From contig DJMK01000089.1 of the NCBI GenBank assembly GCA_002436485.1, positions 16,048-25,520 of the forward strand: a DNA stretch of 9,473 nucleotides, read 5' to 3'. A program made the translations under genes and the position numbers. The notes under the pieces are model-generated. The model searched no databases, was not told the DNA's origin, and worked only from the letters and a program-made list of their open reading frames with translations. Source of the stretch: Proteobacteria bacterium UBA6492. Its GTDB lineage: Bacteria; Pseudomonadota; Gammaproteobacteria; UBA6429; Thiohalophilaceae. Numbering within the stretch: position 1 is the stretch's first letter; each line of letters starts with the position of its first letter. This document shows, in pieces, positions 1-6,590 of this stretch.

Positions 1-663
1 AAAGTAACGATCATGCGTTACAGCTACCACGGTACCGGGGTACTCGTGCAGATAACGTTCCAGCCAGCCGACTGATTCTGCATCCAGGTGGTTAGTGGGT
101 TCGTCCAGCAGCAACATATCCGGATTGGAGAGCAGCAATTTGCATAACGCGACACGGCGGCGTTCACCACCGGACAACTTGGTAACATCTGCATCCCAGG
201 GAGGTAGGCGCAGGGCATCTGCTGCAATTTCCAGGGTGCGATCCATGTTGTGGCCATCCGAGGCCTGCAGGATATTCTCCAGCCGGGCCTGTTCTGCTGC
301 CAGCGCGTCAAAATCGGCATCTGGCTCGGCATAGGCCGCATAAACCTCTTCTAGTCTCTGTTGTGCCTCGGCAATCTCACCCAGCGCTTCCTCGACATTA
401 CCACGTACATCCTTGTCTGGATCCAGTTGAGGCTCCTGTGAAAGATAACCAACCTTGATGTCGGGTTGTGGACGGGCCTCTCCCTCGATCTCGGTGTCCA
501 CGCCGGCCATAATGCGCAACAACGTGGATTTACCTGCGCCGTTGAGACCAAGCACGCCAATTTTCGCACCTGGAAAAAACGACAGTGAGATGTCCTTAAG
601 AATGTAGCGTTTGGGTGGCACAATCTTGCTCACCCGGTTCATAGTGTAAATATACTGGGCCAT
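1..663 (-). CDS. ettA: EttA, energy-dependent translational throttle ABC-F ATPase (partial, 3' end off window)
   Basis: Soluble ABC-F ATPase that binds the ribosomal E site and couples entry into elongation to the ATP/ADP ratio. The visible 221 residues contain the complete first nucleotide-binding domain. Walker A is GLNGAGKS (residues 39-46), the signature is LSGGERRR (163-170), Walker B with its catalytic glutamate is LLLDEPTNHLD (184-194), and the switch histidine lies in THDRYF (216-221), where the window ends. The opening MAQYIYTMNRV and the segment PPKRYILKDISLSFFPGAKI follow my memory of E. coli EttA nearly residue for residue, which separates it from Uup, YheS and YbiT. The ATG at 661-663 is chosen because homologues begin MAQ(F/Y)xYTM. 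No clear Shine-Dalgarno sequence precedes it. The inter-domain linker and second ATPase domain lie beyond the left edge. It is divergent from the efflux operon and probably unrelated to it in function. Confidence 0.95.
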   Translation of the reverse strand, partial: MAQYIYTMNRVSKIVPPKRYILKDISLSFFPGAKIGVLGLNGAGKSTLLRIMAGVDTEIEGEARPQPDIKVGYLSQEPQLDPDKDVRGNVEEALGEIAEAQQRLEEVYAAYAEPDADFDALAAEQARLENILQASDGHNMDRTLEIAADALRLPPWDADVTKLSGGERRRVALCKLLLSNPDMLLLDEPTNHLDAESVGWLERYLHEYPGTVVAVTHDRYF

Positions 664-794
664 ATTTGATTTCGAGTGTATAAAATAGACAAAAATAAAT
701 TGTACGCGATCATGCCAAATGAGAACAGACAACTTATAAATTCACACTGGTTTGATATATCTCAACGATCCAGGCGCAGAAACTGGTGAATACT

Positions 795-803
795 TGTTAT
801 AGT
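795..803 (+). promoter_or_regulatory. Candidate extended -10 promoter for the adaptor-RND operon
   Basis: TG-T-TATAGT matches the extended -10 pattern TGnTATAAT at eight of its nine positions. No good -35 lies 16-18 bases upstream, as expected for an extended -10 promoter. Transcription would begin near 810, giving a leader of about 30 bases before the ATG at 841. This also argues against translation starting at the GTG at 802, which lies inside this element. Confidence 0.4.
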
Positions 804-826
804 GTCAGTTAGCTGTGATAGCGGCC

Positions 827-834
827 AGAGAGGA
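827..834 (+). promoter_or_regulatory. Ribosome binding site that sets the adaptor start at 841
   Basis: AGAGAGGA sits six bases before the ATG at 841, an ideal Shine-Dalgarno arrangement. It supports the ATG over the in-frame GTG at 802. The resulting protein begins directly with a signal-peptide-like MRLNITQALG segment. Confidence 0.7.
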
Positions 835-840
835 CTTGTT

Positions 841-1860
841 ATGCGATTGAATATCACACAGGCATTGGGTGTTTGCATTGCCTTGCTTTGTTATGTGCCC
901 ATTATTCATTCACAGGATCTGTCAACTGCGCCTGTACAGCGGTTGCAACTACCCGAACTCAGAGTCATTGATGCCACTATCGAGGCGGTGCAACAGGCCA
1001 CGGTGTCGGCACAGACATCGGGTCGCATCATGGAAATCACCGTTGATGTAGATGATTACGTCCCCAAGGGCACGGTGATCATTCGCCTGCGAGACAAAGA
1101 GCAGCGTGCCGCCTTTAACGCCGCCAAAGCGCGTTTTGAGGAGGCCGAGGCAGAATATCAACGCGTCAAGGAAATCTATGGTCGTAAACTGGTTGCCAAG
1201 GCGGCACTCGATAAGGCCGAGGCGCAACTCAAGGCTACCCGTGCCGCGATGGAGCAGGCCCAGGAAGCGCTGGAACATACCCTGGTGCGTGCACCCTATA
1301 GCGGTATCGTGGTCAAGCGGCATGTTGAAGTGGGCGAGACAGCACGGGTAGGGCAGGCCCTGATGACCGGGCTGTCACTGGAAAAACTACGTGCTAGCGT
1401 GGACTTGCCTCAGTCACTTATACATGCGGTTCGAAAACACCAGAAGGCATGGGTCTGGGTTGGCAAGGACAAGAGTAGAAAAGTCGAGGCCGCATCGCTC
1501 ACTATCAGTCCATTTGCCGATCCGGCTTCCCATACCTTTCTCGTCAGGGTCAACCTGTCCGCGTCTGATCTGGATGTTTATCCAGGCATGCATACCAAGG
1601 TGGCCTTTCTCATCGGTGAAACATCAAGCCTGGCTATTCCTGCCAGTGCACTTGTGCGACGTAGCGAGGTGACTGGTGTATATGTGGTGGACAAGAACCA
1701 GCAATTGCAATTCCGGCAAGTCCGTGTTGGGCCAATACTGGATGATGGGTTGATCGAGGTATTAGCTGGATTGAGCGAGAATGAAATTATCATGCTTGAC
1801 CCGATCAGCGCGACTAACCTGCGTGACACGCAAAAACAAACCAGCATCGACAAGGATTAG
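841..1860 (+). CDS. RND efflux periplasmic adaptor (membrane fusion protein, HlyD/AcrA type)
   Basis: Periplasmic adaptor that bridges an RND pump and an outer-membrane channel. The 339-residue product starts with a signal peptide: basic R2, a hydrophobic stretch at about 8-22, and likely cleavage after IHS near residue 24. No lipobox cysteine is evident, so it is probably not a lipoprotein of the AcrA kind. Next come the first half of the lipoyl domain (about 52-82, SAQTSGRIMEITVDVDDYVP), an Ala/Glu/Lys-rich alpha-helical hairpin (about 86-146), the second lipoyl half (about 148-176, VRAPYSGIVVKRHVEVGE), and beta-barrel and membrane-proximal domains to the end. The length is slightly short but normal for the family. 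It is followed two bases later by the RND pump gene and is certainly co-transcribed with it. The substrate cannot be told from the sequence. Confidence 0.93.
   Translation: MRLNITQALGVCIALLCYVPIIHSQDLSTAPVQRLQLPELRVIDATIEAVQQATVSAQTSGRIMEITVDVDDYVPKGTVIIRLRDKEQRAAFNAAKARFEEAEAEYQRVKEIYGRKLVAKAALDKAEAQLKATRAAMEQAQEALEHTLVRAPYSGIVVKRHVEVGETARVGQALMTGLSLEKLRASVDLPQSLIHAVRKHQKAWVWVGKDKSRKVEAASLTISPFADPASHTFLVRVNLSASDLDVYPGMHTKVAFLIGETSSLAIPASALVRRSEVTGVYVVDKNQQLQFRQVRVGPILDDGLIEVLAGLSENEIIMLDPISATNLRDTQKQTSIDKD
1852..1856 (+). promoter_or_regulatory. Ribosome binding site of the RND gene, inside the adaptor's 3' end
   Basis: AAGGA lies six bases before the ATG at 1863 and within the last codons of the adaptor gene. 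It fixes the pump's start and points to translational coupling between the two genes. Confidence 0.65.
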
Positions 1861-1862
1861 GC

Positions 1863-4800
1863 ATGGCTGACAAACTGGGCATCTCGGGCAAAATTGCCAG
1901 TGCATTTCTGGTTTCTGAGATTACGCCGTTGCTCGCATTGGTTGGTTTCCTGTTGGGTGTTTTTGCCATTGCAGTTACCCCGCGTGAAGAAGAACCACAA
2001 ATCAATGTTACCTTCGCTAACGTATTTATTGCCTATCCGGGCGCGAGTGCACACGAAGTCGAGGAGCTGGTAAGCACGCCAGCCGAACAGATTCTTTCCG
2101 AGCTTACCGGGCTTAAACATATTTATTCAGTCTCCTACCCGGGTCTATCTGTGCTGACTGTACAGTTCAAGGTTGGCGAAGACCGCACCCAGGCCATTGT
2201 GCGTTTGTACAATGCGATTTATTCCAAGCAGGACTGGTTGCCTGCAAATCTCGGGGTCATGCAACCTATTATCAAGCCTAAAGGAATCGATGATGTTCCA
2301 ATTGTCAGCCTGACACTCTGGTCTGAGGATCAAGCGGTCGGCGCACATGAACTGCAGCGTGTAGCGCATGCTATTGAATCGGAATTAAAACGTGTGCCTG
2401 GCACACGCGATATTTATACCATCGGTGGCCCCGATAACGTGGTACACGTATTATTTGATCCTGCCGCACTTGCCAGTTACGGGCTGAGCCTGAGTGATTT
2501 ACGTAATGCCTTGCAACTGAGTAATGCAAGTCAACCGCCCGCTAACATCATCAACAATAACCGTGAGATCATCCTTCAGCCAGGCCAGTTTTTAACAACA
2601 GCTGAGCAGGTCAGTGACCTGATCGTCGGCGTAAAAGATAACAAGCCCGTTTATCTGCGTGATGTCGCCAACGTGAAGTACGGTTTTGATCATCCAGAAC
2701 AGTATGTATGGCATGGTAAACGCGGTTCTAATAGTTTTCCTGCAGTGACGATTGCTGTTGCCAAGCAGGAAGGAAAGAATGCGGTATCAATTGCCAACAA
2801 GCTGGTTGATCGAATTGAACACCTGAAAGGTATTTTTATACCTGACAATATCAATGTCAGTGTGACACGTAACTACGGTGAAACTGCCAATGCCAAGGCA
2901 CAACAACTTATCAAGAAACTGATCTTTGCCACGGCTTCAGTAGTATTGCTGGTGTTGTTTGCGCTAGGGAAACGTGAAGCGTTGATTGTGGGTGGTGCAG
3001 TGATCATTACGCTGGCGATTACGCTATTTGCGTCATGGGTATGGGGTTTTACCCTTAACCGTGTTTCGCTATTCGCGTTAATTTTTTCTATCGGTATTCT
3101 GGTCGATGATGCCATCGTCGTGGTGGAAAATATTCATCGTCATATTCAACTCGGTGCAAAAAACCTGATCGAGGCGATACCGCGTGCTGTTGACGAGGTA
3201 GGAGGACCGACTATCCTGGCGACCTTTACCGTGATTGCTGCACTGTTGCCGATGGCATTTGTGACCGGACTGATGGGGCCGTATATGAGCCCGATTCCAA
3301 TTAATGCCAGTACCGGCATGTTAATCTCGCTGGTGATTGCCTTCGTTGTTACCCCATGGATGGCCAATCGTTTTATCTCTACGCATGTTCCCCATAGTGA
3401 ATCGTCATCCGGTAGTAAACTGGATAGCCTGTTTCGGCGTTACATGGGGCCGTTTCTTGTAGGTGAGAAAGGCCGGCGTAACCGCTGGTGGTTATTTATT
3501 GGCATTGCAGTGGCAATTATTTTTTCTGCCAGCCTGGCGTTGCCATTCAAGGCAGTGATCATGAAAATGCTGCCGTTTGATAACAAGTCCGAGTTCCAGA
3601 TCGTTATCGACATGCCAGAATCCACGCCACTGGAACAAACTGCGTCAGTCACCCGGGCGCTGGGCAACTATCTGAAGACTGTTCCCGAAGTGGTCGACTA
3701 CCAGGCCTATGTGGGTACCGCTGCTCCTATAAACTTTAATGGTCTTGTGCGTCAGTATTACCTGCGTGAACAGGCTTACATGGCGGATATACAGGTAAAC
3801 CTTGCGCCAAAGGATGAACGCGATCGCAAAAGCCACGAAGTAGCATCAGCAGTGCGTGCGCCAATTCAGGCCATTGCCAGCCAGTTTGATGCAAATGTGA
3901 AAATTGTTGAGGTGCCACCTGGTCCACCCGTGTTATCGCCACTGGTAGCCGAAGTCTACGGGCTGGATTACAGTGGCCAGATACAGACAGCCAAACAGGT
4001 TCGTAAAATATTTGAGAGTACGGCTGACGTGGTTGATGTTGATGACAGTATCGTCAACAGCTCACCCAAGTGGATCGTGCAGGTCGATCAGCGCAAGGCA
4101 GCGCTATGGGGTGTATCCCAACTCGAGATTGTCTCGGCCATACATACTGCGCTTAATGGCGAAGATGTGAGTTATCTGCATCCAAAAGGCCTCAAGTACC
4201 CACTACCCATTCGTGTGGAATTGCCGGTGGCAAACAAGTCGCGTTTGTCTGATATCGAACAAATCCAGGTGCGTGGTGCCAATGGACAATTGTATGCATT
4301 GTCTGACCTGGTGCAGGTAAGAAAAAATCACAGAGAGCAGGCGATTTATCACAAGGATATGTTACGTGTTGTTTATGTGACGGGCGATATGGCCGGGGAA
4401 ATCGACAGCCCGCTGTATGGTATGTTTGATATCGTCGGCAAGCTGTCTGATGAAGTCAGCTCTGAGGGATATCCGCTTGAACAGTATTTTATTCAGCCAC
4501 CTGAAGATCCCTATCGCTATAGTGTCAAGTGGGACGGTGAATGGCAAGTTACCTATGAAACCTTCAGGGACATGGGTATTGCTTACGCAGTTGGTTTGTT
4601 GATGATTTATTTCCTGGTGGTGGCACAATTCCGTTCCTACTTTGTTCCCATCATTATCATGGCGCCCATACCGTTGACGATAATCGGTGTCATGCCTGGA
4701 CATGCAATTGTTGACCTGTTTGCCAGCGCCAAGTTTACCGCCACATCCATGATAGGCATGATTGCCCTGGCAGGTATTATCGTACGCAATTCGATTTTGC

Positions 4801-5054
4801 TGGTTGACTTTATTAACCAGCAACTCGACGAGGGAATAGCCCTGGAAGAGGCAGTGATACGTGCCGGTGCTGTGCGTGCCAAACCAATTGTTCTGACGGG
4901 TGTGGCCGCCATGCTGGGTGCCTTGTTCATTCTGGATGACCCTATCTTTAATGGGCTGGCAATTGCGCTGATTTCGGGCATTCTCGTTTCGACCGTACTG
5001 ACGCTGGTGGTCATCCCGGTCTGGTACTATGCCTACAAGCTGAAGTACCCGTAA
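1863..5054 (+). CDS. RND-family efflux pump, inner-membrane permease subunit (HAE1-like)
   Basis: Proton-driven trimeric exporter of the resistance-nodulation-division superfamily. The 1063 residues show the standard plan: one N-terminal membrane helix (about 15-38), a large periplasmic loop (about 40-345), helices 2-7 (about 350-560), a second periplasmic loop (about 565-895), and helices 8-12 (about 903-1056). Helix 4 carries the paired aspartates D415-D416 in GILVDDAIVVVENIHRH, the proton-relay residues of drug-type pumps. Helix 10 has GIIVRNSILLVDF, with R975 where AcrB has its relay lysine K940. REEEPQINV after helix 1 is typical of a broad group of RND permeases distinct from AcrB itself. 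The heavy-metal (CzcA/CusA) helix-4 pattern is absent, so organic substrates or toxic lipophiles are more likely, but this is inference. No TolC-type gene is adjacent. Confidence 0.95.
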   Translation: MADKLGISGKIASAFLVSEITPLLALVGFLLGVFAIAVTPREEEPQINVTFANVFIAYPGASAHEVEELVSTPAEQILSELTGLKHIYSVSYPGLSVLTVQFKVGEDRTQAIVRLYNAIYSKQDWLPANLGVMQPIIKPKGIDDVPIVSLTLWSEDQAVGAHELQRVAHAIESELKRVPGTRDIYTIGGPDNVVHVLFDPAALASYGLSLSDLRNALQLSNASQPPANIINNNREIILQPGQFLTTAEQVSDLIVGVKDNKPVYLRDVANVKYGFDHPEQYVWHGKRGSNSFPAVTIAVAKQEGKNAVSIANKLVDRIEHLKGIFIPDNINVSVTRNYGETANAKAQQLIKKLIFATASVVLLVLFALGKREALIVGGAVIITLAITLFASWVWGFTLNRVSLFALIFSIGILVDDAIVVVENIHRHIQLGAKNLIEAIPRAVDEVGGPTILATFTVIAALLPMAFVTGLMGPYMSPIPINASTGMLISLVIAFVVTPWMANRFISTHVPHSESSSGSKLDSLFRRYMGPFLVGEKGRRNRWWLFIGIAVAIIFSASLALPFKAVIMKMLPFDNKSEFQIVIDMPESTPLEQTASVTRALGNYLKTVPEVVDYQAYVGTAAPINFNGLVRQYYLREQAYMADIQVNLAPKDERDRKSHEVASAVRAPIQAIASQFDANVKIVEVPPGPPVLSPLVAEVYGLDYSGQIQTAKQVRKIFESTADVVDVDDSIVNSSPKWIVQVDQRKAALWGVSQLEIVSAIHTALNGEDVSYLHPKGLKYPLPIRVELPVANKSRLSDIEQIQVRGANGQLYALSDLVQVRKNHREQAIYHKDMLRVVYVTGDMAGEIDSPLYGMFDIVGKLSDEVSSEGYPLEQYFIQPPEDPYRYSVKWDGEWQVTYETFRDMGIAYAVGLLMIYFLVVAQFRSYFVPIIIMAPIPLTIIGVMPGHAIVDLFASAKFTATSMIGMIALAGIIVRNSILLVDFINQQLDEGIALEEAVIRAGAVRAKPIVLTGVAAMLGALFILDDPIFNGLAIALISGILVSTVLTLVVIPVWYYAYKLKYP

Positions 5055-5090
5055 CCGCCCGAAAATTCAGGCTTATTACCTGCGGCGTAT

Positions 5091-5118
5091 TTGCCTTTTC
5101 GGCCAGAGTTGATACTAT
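5091..5118 (+). promoter_or_regulatory. Weak candidate promoter for the lysR-type gene
   Basis: TTGCCT (5091-5096) and TACTAT (5113-5118) are separated by 16 bases, and each matches the sigma-70 consensus at four of six positions. It lies in the 137-base gap between the RND stop and the regulator's ATG. TTGATA at 5109-5114 and other AT-rich hexamers give rival readings. No convincing rho-independent terminator for the RND operon is visible in this gap; the only hairpin is the tiny GCC/GGC at 5093-5101. Confidence 0.25.
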
Positions 5119-5191
5119 CCGGTCCCCCAGTTTTGCCAATAGGCATATAGAAGCAAATTATTTTAGTGACAACTTATGGTAAAGTAAGCCA

Positions 5192-6100
5192 ATGGCTGAC
5201 AGGCGATTACAGGTTTTTCACACAGTTGCTCGATTACTGAGCTTCACCAAGGCGGCGGAAGAGTTGCATATGACGCAGCCGGCCGTGACGTTTCAGGTGC
5301 GTCAACTGGAAGAGCAGTTTAACACCCGACTGTTTGATCGCACCCATAACCGTATCAGCCTGACCGATGCCGGCGAAAAAGTCTATGAGTATGCCGAGCG
5401 CATATTCCAGTTATACAACGAGATGGATAATTCGGTACGCGAGTTGACCGGTGATATCAGCGGCGTATTGATTATCGGTGCCAGCACTACCATCGCTGAA
5501 TACATGCTGCCGGTGTTGCTGGGCGACTTCAAGGCCAAGAACCCGGAAGTGACCATCAGGCTAAAGGTGGCGAATACTGATGGTATTGTTTCCGCGGTAG
5601 AAAACAACGAAATCGATCTTGGTGTGGTTGAAGCACCTGTGAATAACAAGAATCTCGTGGTTGAGGAATGCCGGACTGATCAGCTGGTGCTGATAGTGCC
5701 TCCGGGTCATGAACTGGCTAACGAGAAACTGGTTCCAATGAGCAAGATCATCGAATACCCGTTTATTTGTCGTGAGGAAGGCTCGGGCACTCGAGAGGTC
5801 ATGATTGAAAGTATGCTGGAAGCCGGTATCAACCAGGCGGATATGCGTATCGCCATGGAGCTGGGTAATCTCGAGGCTATCAAGGGTGCCGTTGAGTCCG
5901 GTATGGGTATTTCTATTATTTCCCGGGCTACCGTCGAAAAAGAACTCAAGCTGGGCACACTGGTGGCAATTGAGGTTGATCCCCCCATTAACCGGCCGTT
6001 TTCATTCGTTCATCAAAAACAAAAGTTCAAGGCGCGTGCAATGGACGAGTTGCTGGCGTTTGCACGCAACTACTGTAAGGAACAGCAAACTGATCAGTAA
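5192..6100 (+). CDS. LysR-family transcriptional regulator
   Basis: DNA-binding regulator of 302 residues, the usual LysR length. The N-terminal winged helix-turn-helix covers about residues 4-60, with the hallmark SFTKAAEELHMTQPAVTFQV (17-36) and RLFDR followed by LTDAG (46-61). A linker helix (about 62-87) leads to a periplasmic-binding-protein-like effector domain (about 90-293) that includes the EEGSGTRE loop (195-202) and GMGISIISR (237-245). SGTR in that loop is common among LysR proteins that sense small anions or phosphorylated sugars, such as the CysB/CbbR-like group. I do not assign the inducer. An in-frame stop at 5180-5182 rules out an upstream start, and the Shine-Dalgarno is weak. 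It is transcribed in the same direction as the RND genes before it and the transporter pair after it. It could control either or neither; LysR proteins typically act on a divergent neighbour, and there is none here. Confidence 0.93.
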   Translation: MADRRLQVFHTVARLLSFTKAAEELHMTQPAVTFQVRQLEEQFNTRLFDRTHNRISLTDAGEKVYEYAERIFQLYNEMDNSVRELTGDISGVLIIGASTTIAEYMLPVLLGDFKAKNPEVTIRLKVANTDGIVSAVENNEIDLGVVEAPVNNKNLVVEECRTDQLVLIVPPGHELANEKLVPMSKIIEYPFICREEGSGTREVMIESMLEAGINQADMRIAMELGNLEAIKGAVESGMGISIISRATVEKELKLGTLVAIEVDPPINRPFSFVHQKQKFKARAMDELLAFARNYCKEQQTDQ

Positions 6101-6109
6101 CCATGTTCA

Positions 6110-6137
6110 TTCACACCAGATTAAAATAATCTACAAT
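6110..6137 (+). promoter_or_regulatory. Sigma-70-like promoter for the 139-residue protein and perM-like pair
   Basis: TTCACA (6110-6115) and TACAAT (6132-6137) each match consensus at five of six positions, separated by 16 bases. Transcription would start near 6144 and give a leader of about 25 bases. This is the best promoter in the window and suggests the downstream pair is transcribed independently of lysR, whose stop codon is only 10 bases upstream. Confidence 0.55.
6118..6132. repeat. 15-base palindrome in the promoter spacer, part of a TAATC repeat cluster
   Basis: AGATTA-AAA-TAATCT is a perfect six-base inverted repeat with a three-base centre, located between the -35 and -10 hexamers and touching the -10. 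TAATC recurs at 6137-6141 and 6143-6147. The copies within AATAATC at 6125-6131 and 6135-6141 are exactly ten bases apart, about one helical turn. The position fits an operator. It lacks the GC-rich stem and T-tract of a terminator. Confidence 0.4.
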
Positions 6138-6156
6138 AATCGTAATCCAAAAACTA

Positions 6157-6161
6157 TAAGG
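6157..6161 (+). promoter_or_regulatory. Ribosome binding site that decides a TTG start at 6169
   Basis: TAAGG lies seven bases before the TTG at 6169-6171. No in-frame ATG or GTG precedes the conserved-looking N-terminal helix, so the TTG is the best start. Confidence 0.5.
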
Positions 6162-6168
6162 CATTGTT

Positions 6169-6588
6169 TTGACTGAGCAGGAACAAACCTTATTGCAGCT
6201 GTTCAATGACCTTTCTGAACAGGATGCCCGGACATTGTTGCGTTTTGCCGAGTTCCTGGCGCAAGCTGATATACCTGTCGAAACTGCCAAGCAGCAATCG
6301 ACAGTAGGTCAGTCGCAATCAACAACTGCGCCGGCGCAGGCAACGGAAGAGTCCGCCATTCCACAACCGGTCGCTATTGAAAAACCGAATGAGGAGAAAG
6401 TCGTGGACGCGCTAAAACGAATGTCTGCAACCTATCCCATGCTGGAGAAGAAAAAATTGCTCGACAAGGCATCTGCACTGGTCGCACAGCATGTAATGTT
6501 TGGCCAACCCGCGGCTGTGGTGATAGGCCAGATTGAGGACATGTTTAAAAAGGAATATGAGAAGTTTGTTGAGGAGTTTAAAAGCTAA
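6169..6588 (+). CDS. Small uncharacterised two-part helical protein upstream of a PerM-like transporter
   Basis: I do not recognise the function of this 139-residue protein. It has no signal peptide or membrane segment and looks cytosolic. Three parts are visible. Residues 5-32 form an amphipathic helical hairpin (LLQLFNDLSEQDARTLLRFAEFL). Residues 33-75 are a low-complexity Gln/Thr/Ala/Pro/Glu linker, probably disordered. Residues 76-138 are a charged helical domain (VVDALKRM, then PMLEKKKLLDKASALV, then QIEDMFKKEYEKFVEEF). The N-terminal part recalls the 'LxEEDxxxLLxFAEFL' helix of some small antitoxin-like proteins (DUF2281 style), but the rest does not fit a toxin-antitoxin antitoxin. It starts at TTG and ends two bases before the transporter ATG, so the two are almost certainly co-transcribed and may be coupled. 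A role as a cytosolic partner or regulator of that transporter is inference only. Confidence 0.8.
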   Translation: MTEQEQTLLQLFNDLSEQDARTLLRFAEFLAQADIPVETAKQQSTVGQSQSTTAPAQATEESAIPQPVAIEKPNEEKVVDALKRMSATYPMLEKKKLLDKASALVAQHVMFGQPAAVVIGQIEDMFKKEYEKFVEEFKS

Positions 6589-6590
6589 TC

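Larger units (their letters stand above)
664..840. promoter_or_regulatory. Divergent intergenic region between ettA and the efflux operon
   Basis: This 177-base AT-rich gap separates two divergent starts, so it should hold both promoters. On the plus strand there is an extended -10 element (795-803, listed separately). On the minus strand the stretch near 675-705 is very AT-rich and has several loose -10-like hexamers, but none is paired with a convincing -35, so I do not place an ettA promoter. ACTGGT occurs as a direct repeat (745-750 and 782-787), and ATTCAC at 740-745 is inverted as GTGAAT at 786-791. These could form a regulator site, but they are short enough to be chance. No coding signal or stable hairpin is seen. 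Confidence 0.5.

Noticed and set aside
745..791. ACTGGT direct repeats and the ATTCAC/GTGAAT inverted pair as an operator upstream of the efflux operon
   Set aside because: Six-base matches 40 bases apart in an AT-rich region are likely by chance, and no regulator family signature is matched.
802..840. GTG at 802 as the start of the RND adaptor, adding 13 residues
   Set aside because: The GTG lies within the candidate extended -10 element and has no Shine-Dalgarno. The ATG at 841 has AGAGAGGA at ideal spacing and opens directly into a signal peptide.
949..1323. A 124-codon antisense open frame inside the adaptor gene
   Set aside because: It lies fully opposite the lipoyl and hairpin domains of the adaptor and shows no recognisable protein family.
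4362..4823. A 153-codon antisense open frame inside the RND gene
   Set aside because: It is a shadow of a clearly conserved coding frame, its translation is rich in Asn, His and Cys with no domain, and there is no ribosome binding site.
5093..5101. GCC-TTT-GGC-like hairpin as a terminator for the RND operon
   Set aside because: A three-base stem is too short and no T-tract follows.
5176..5187. Four-codon open frame ATG-GTA-AAG-TAA just before the LysR-type gene, considered as a leader peptide
   Set aside because: It has no ribosome binding site and no repeated regulatory codons, and such short frames are expected by chance.
5805..6176. A 123-codon plus-strand frame overlapping the end of the LysR-type gene
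   Set aside because: It is an alternative frame of the effector domain with an implausible Trp- and Ser-rich composition, and it runs through the promoter region.
6169..6588. Reading the small protein as an antitoxin of a toxin-antitoxin pair
   Set aside because: Only the N-terminal helix resembles some antitoxins. The partner gene is a polytopic transporter, not a toxin, and there is no DNA-binding motif.
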